DNA of 64,000 bases, taken from Bifidobacterium castoris. Its GTDB lineage: Bacteria > Actinomycetota > Actinomycetes > Actinomycetales > Bifidobacteriaceae. A program made the translations under genes and the position numbers. The stretch's first letter is position 1, and every line of letters begins with the position of its first letter. Shown here piece by piece: positions 62,845-64,000 of this stretch. The stretch is from positions 62,001 to 126,000 of the forward strand of contig NZ_QXGI01000001.1 in NCBI RefSeq assembly GCF_003952025.1, given 5' to 3'. Below the pieces are notes generated by a model. It searched no databases. It had not been told where the DNA came from and was given only the letters and a program-made list of their open reading frames with translations.

Positions 62845-64000
62845 ATGCGCAAAGCAAAGATCGTAGATACCATCGGTCCAGCCACTGAATCCCTTGAGAA
62901 CCTCACCGCCATCGTCGAGGCGGGAATGGACGTCGCGCGTCTCAACCGTTCGCACGGCACGCCGGAGGACCACCTGCGCGTCTACAACAACGTGCGCGAG
63001 GCCTCGAAGACGACCGGCCGTAACGTCGCGGTCCTCGTCGACCTGCAGGGCCCGAAGATCCGCTGCGGCTGGTTCAAGAAGAACGCCGACGGCGAGGACA
63101 AGGTCCTGCTCAAGGAGGGCCAGGAGTTCATCATCACGACCGACGACGTCGAGGGCGACGAGCACATCACGTCCACGACCTTCAAGGGGCTGCCGGGCGA
63201 CTGCCACCCCGGCGACCCGATCCTCATCGACGACGGCAAGGTCCGCCTCGAGGTGACCAAGGTCGAGGGCAACAACGTCTACACGAAGGTCATCGTGGCC
63301 GGACCGGTCTCGAGCCACAAGGGCATCAACCTGCCGGGCGTCGCCGTCTCGCTGCCGGCGCTCACCGAGAAGGACGAGCAGGACCTGCGCTGGGCGATTC
63401 GCACCGGCGCCGACATCATCGCGATGTCCTTCGTCCGCTTCGCCACCGACATCGACCGCGCCCATGAGATCATGGACGAGGAGGGCCGCCGCATCCCAAT
63501 CGTCGCGAAGATCGAGAAGCCGCAGGCCGTCGAGAACCTCGAGGACATCGTCAAGGTCTTCGACGGCATCATGGTCGCCCGCGGCGACATGGCCGTCGAG
63601 ATGCCGTTCGAGGAGGTGCCGCTCGTCACGAAGCGCTGCATCGAGCTGTCCCGCCAGTACGCGAAGCCGGTCATCGTCGCCACCGAGGTCCTCGGTTCGA
63701 TGGTGCATTCCCCGGTGCCGTCGCGCGCCGAGGCCTCCGACTGCGCGAACGCCGTCCTCGACGGCGCCGACGCGACGATGACCTCGAACGAGACGGCCGT
63801 CGGCGAATATCCGACCGAGACCGTCAGGACGATGGCCCGCATCTCCGGCTATGCGACCGAGCACGGCTTCGACCGCATCCCCAAGCTCAAGGACCTCGAC
63901 ATGTCGAGCACCGGCGCCGTCTCCTCGGCCGCCGTCGATCTCGCCGAGAAGCTCAACGCGAAGGCGATCGTCGCCTACACGCAGACCGGTTCGACCGTCC
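62845..64000 (+). CDS. pyk: Pyruvate kinase (3' part outside the window)
   Basis: It makes pyruvate and ATP from phosphoenolpyruvate and ADP. The first 385 codons are present. The opening RKAKIVDTIGPATESLENL and GMDVARLNRSHGTPEDH, the signature IVAKIEKPQAVENL (catalytic Lys), and MVARGDMAVEMPFEEVPL are intact. Downstream, the usual ATQMLESM and MLSGETAAGKYP read ATEVLGSM and MTSNETAVGEYP, marking a divergent actinobacterial branch. AGGTAGGC precedes the ATG. A promoter is not clear; TGTAAGCTT at about 62780-62788 is a candidate -10 region. Confidence 0.95.
   Translation, partial: MRKAKIVDTIGPATESLENLTAIVEAGMDVARLNRSHGTPEDHLRVYNNVREASKTTGRNVAVLVDLQGPKIRCGWFKKNADGEDKVLLKEGQEFIITTDDVEGDEHITSTTFKGLPGDCHPGDPILIDDGKVRLEVTKVEGNNVYTKVIVAGPVSSHKGINLPGVAVSLPALTEKDEQDLRWAIRTGADIIAMSFVRFATDIDRAHEIMDEEGRRIPIVAKIEKPQAVENLEDIVKVFDGIMVARGDMAVEMPFEEVPLVTKRCIELSRQYAKPVIVATEVLGSMVHSPVPSRAEASDCANAVLDGADATMTSNETAVGEYPTETVRTMARISGYATEHGFDRIPKLKDLDMSSTGAVSSAAVDLAEKLNAKAIVAYTQTGSTV

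Overview
The window reads as a chromosomal segment of a high-GC actinobacterium, most likely a Bifidobacteriaceae member (inference). The evidence is several actinobacterial gene neighbourhoods: eno-ftsB-DUF501/ppx, pdtaS next to whiB1, carD-ispF, rpsA-coaE-uvrB, and zwf-opcA-pgl beside gnd. Other markers are a WhiB protein, a CarD regulator, a UPF0182 protein, two LCP proteins and a DUF5719 protein. Nearly all of it is core chromosome. There is no insertion sequence, prophage, CRISPR array or rRNA, and only one tRNA.

Layout. 1-6924: a branched-chain amino acid carrier cut by the window edge, a PepE-like hydrolase, and oxidative pentose phosphate genes (gnd facing pgl-opcA-zwf). 7002-13180: feoABC iron uptake, aspartate ammonia-lyase, a nucleoside deoxyribosyltransferase-like protein, and a MarR regulator followed by a broken multidrug-type ABC exporter. 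13245-22814: a secreted GH3 hydrolase, UPF0182, an acetyltransferase, and the pth-mfd pair. 22929-25690: a three-gene ABC importer behind a TPP riboswitch, best read as a thiamine-precursor (ThiXYZ-type) transporter. 25962-29703: enolase, an FtsB-like divisome protein, a DUF501-Ppx/GppA fusion and tRNA-Leu(UAA). 29857-36041: a membrane protein, serine dehydratase, FKBP, GreA, a hemolysin III protein, and the PdtaS kinase facing WhiB1. 36157-45547: cell-envelope genes, namely an orphan FtsK/EccC-like ATPase, two LCP ligases, a giant GT2 membrane glycosyltransferase and DUF5719. 45557-51898: a small metallopeptidase, a HAD phosphatase, ComF, a two-component system and glycogen branching enzyme. 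52035-56068: carD-ispF and a zinc/manganese-type ABC importer with an internal Fur-family box. 56201-64000: folD, rpsA, coaE, uvrB, terC and a truncated pyruvate kinase.

Expression signals. About a dozen genes carry a TANNNT -10 hexamer only 6-9 nt before their start codon and lack a Shine-Dalgarno, which predicts leaderless mRNAs. Other genes have clear AAGGAG-type sites, and gene overlaps of the ATGA/GTGA kind are common. Convergent genes are separated by long, near-perfect hairpins that should stop transcription from both sides.

Most notable: a 27-bp perfect inverted repeat inside the EccC-like ATPase gene, the TPP riboswitch that assigns an ABC importer, the fused DUF501-Ppx enzyme, the exporter remnant joined to a fragment of another gene, 15-bp tandem repeats over the hemolysin III promoter, and a deoxyribosyltransferase homologue lacking its usual nucleophile. 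I found no complete unknown defence or mobile system.
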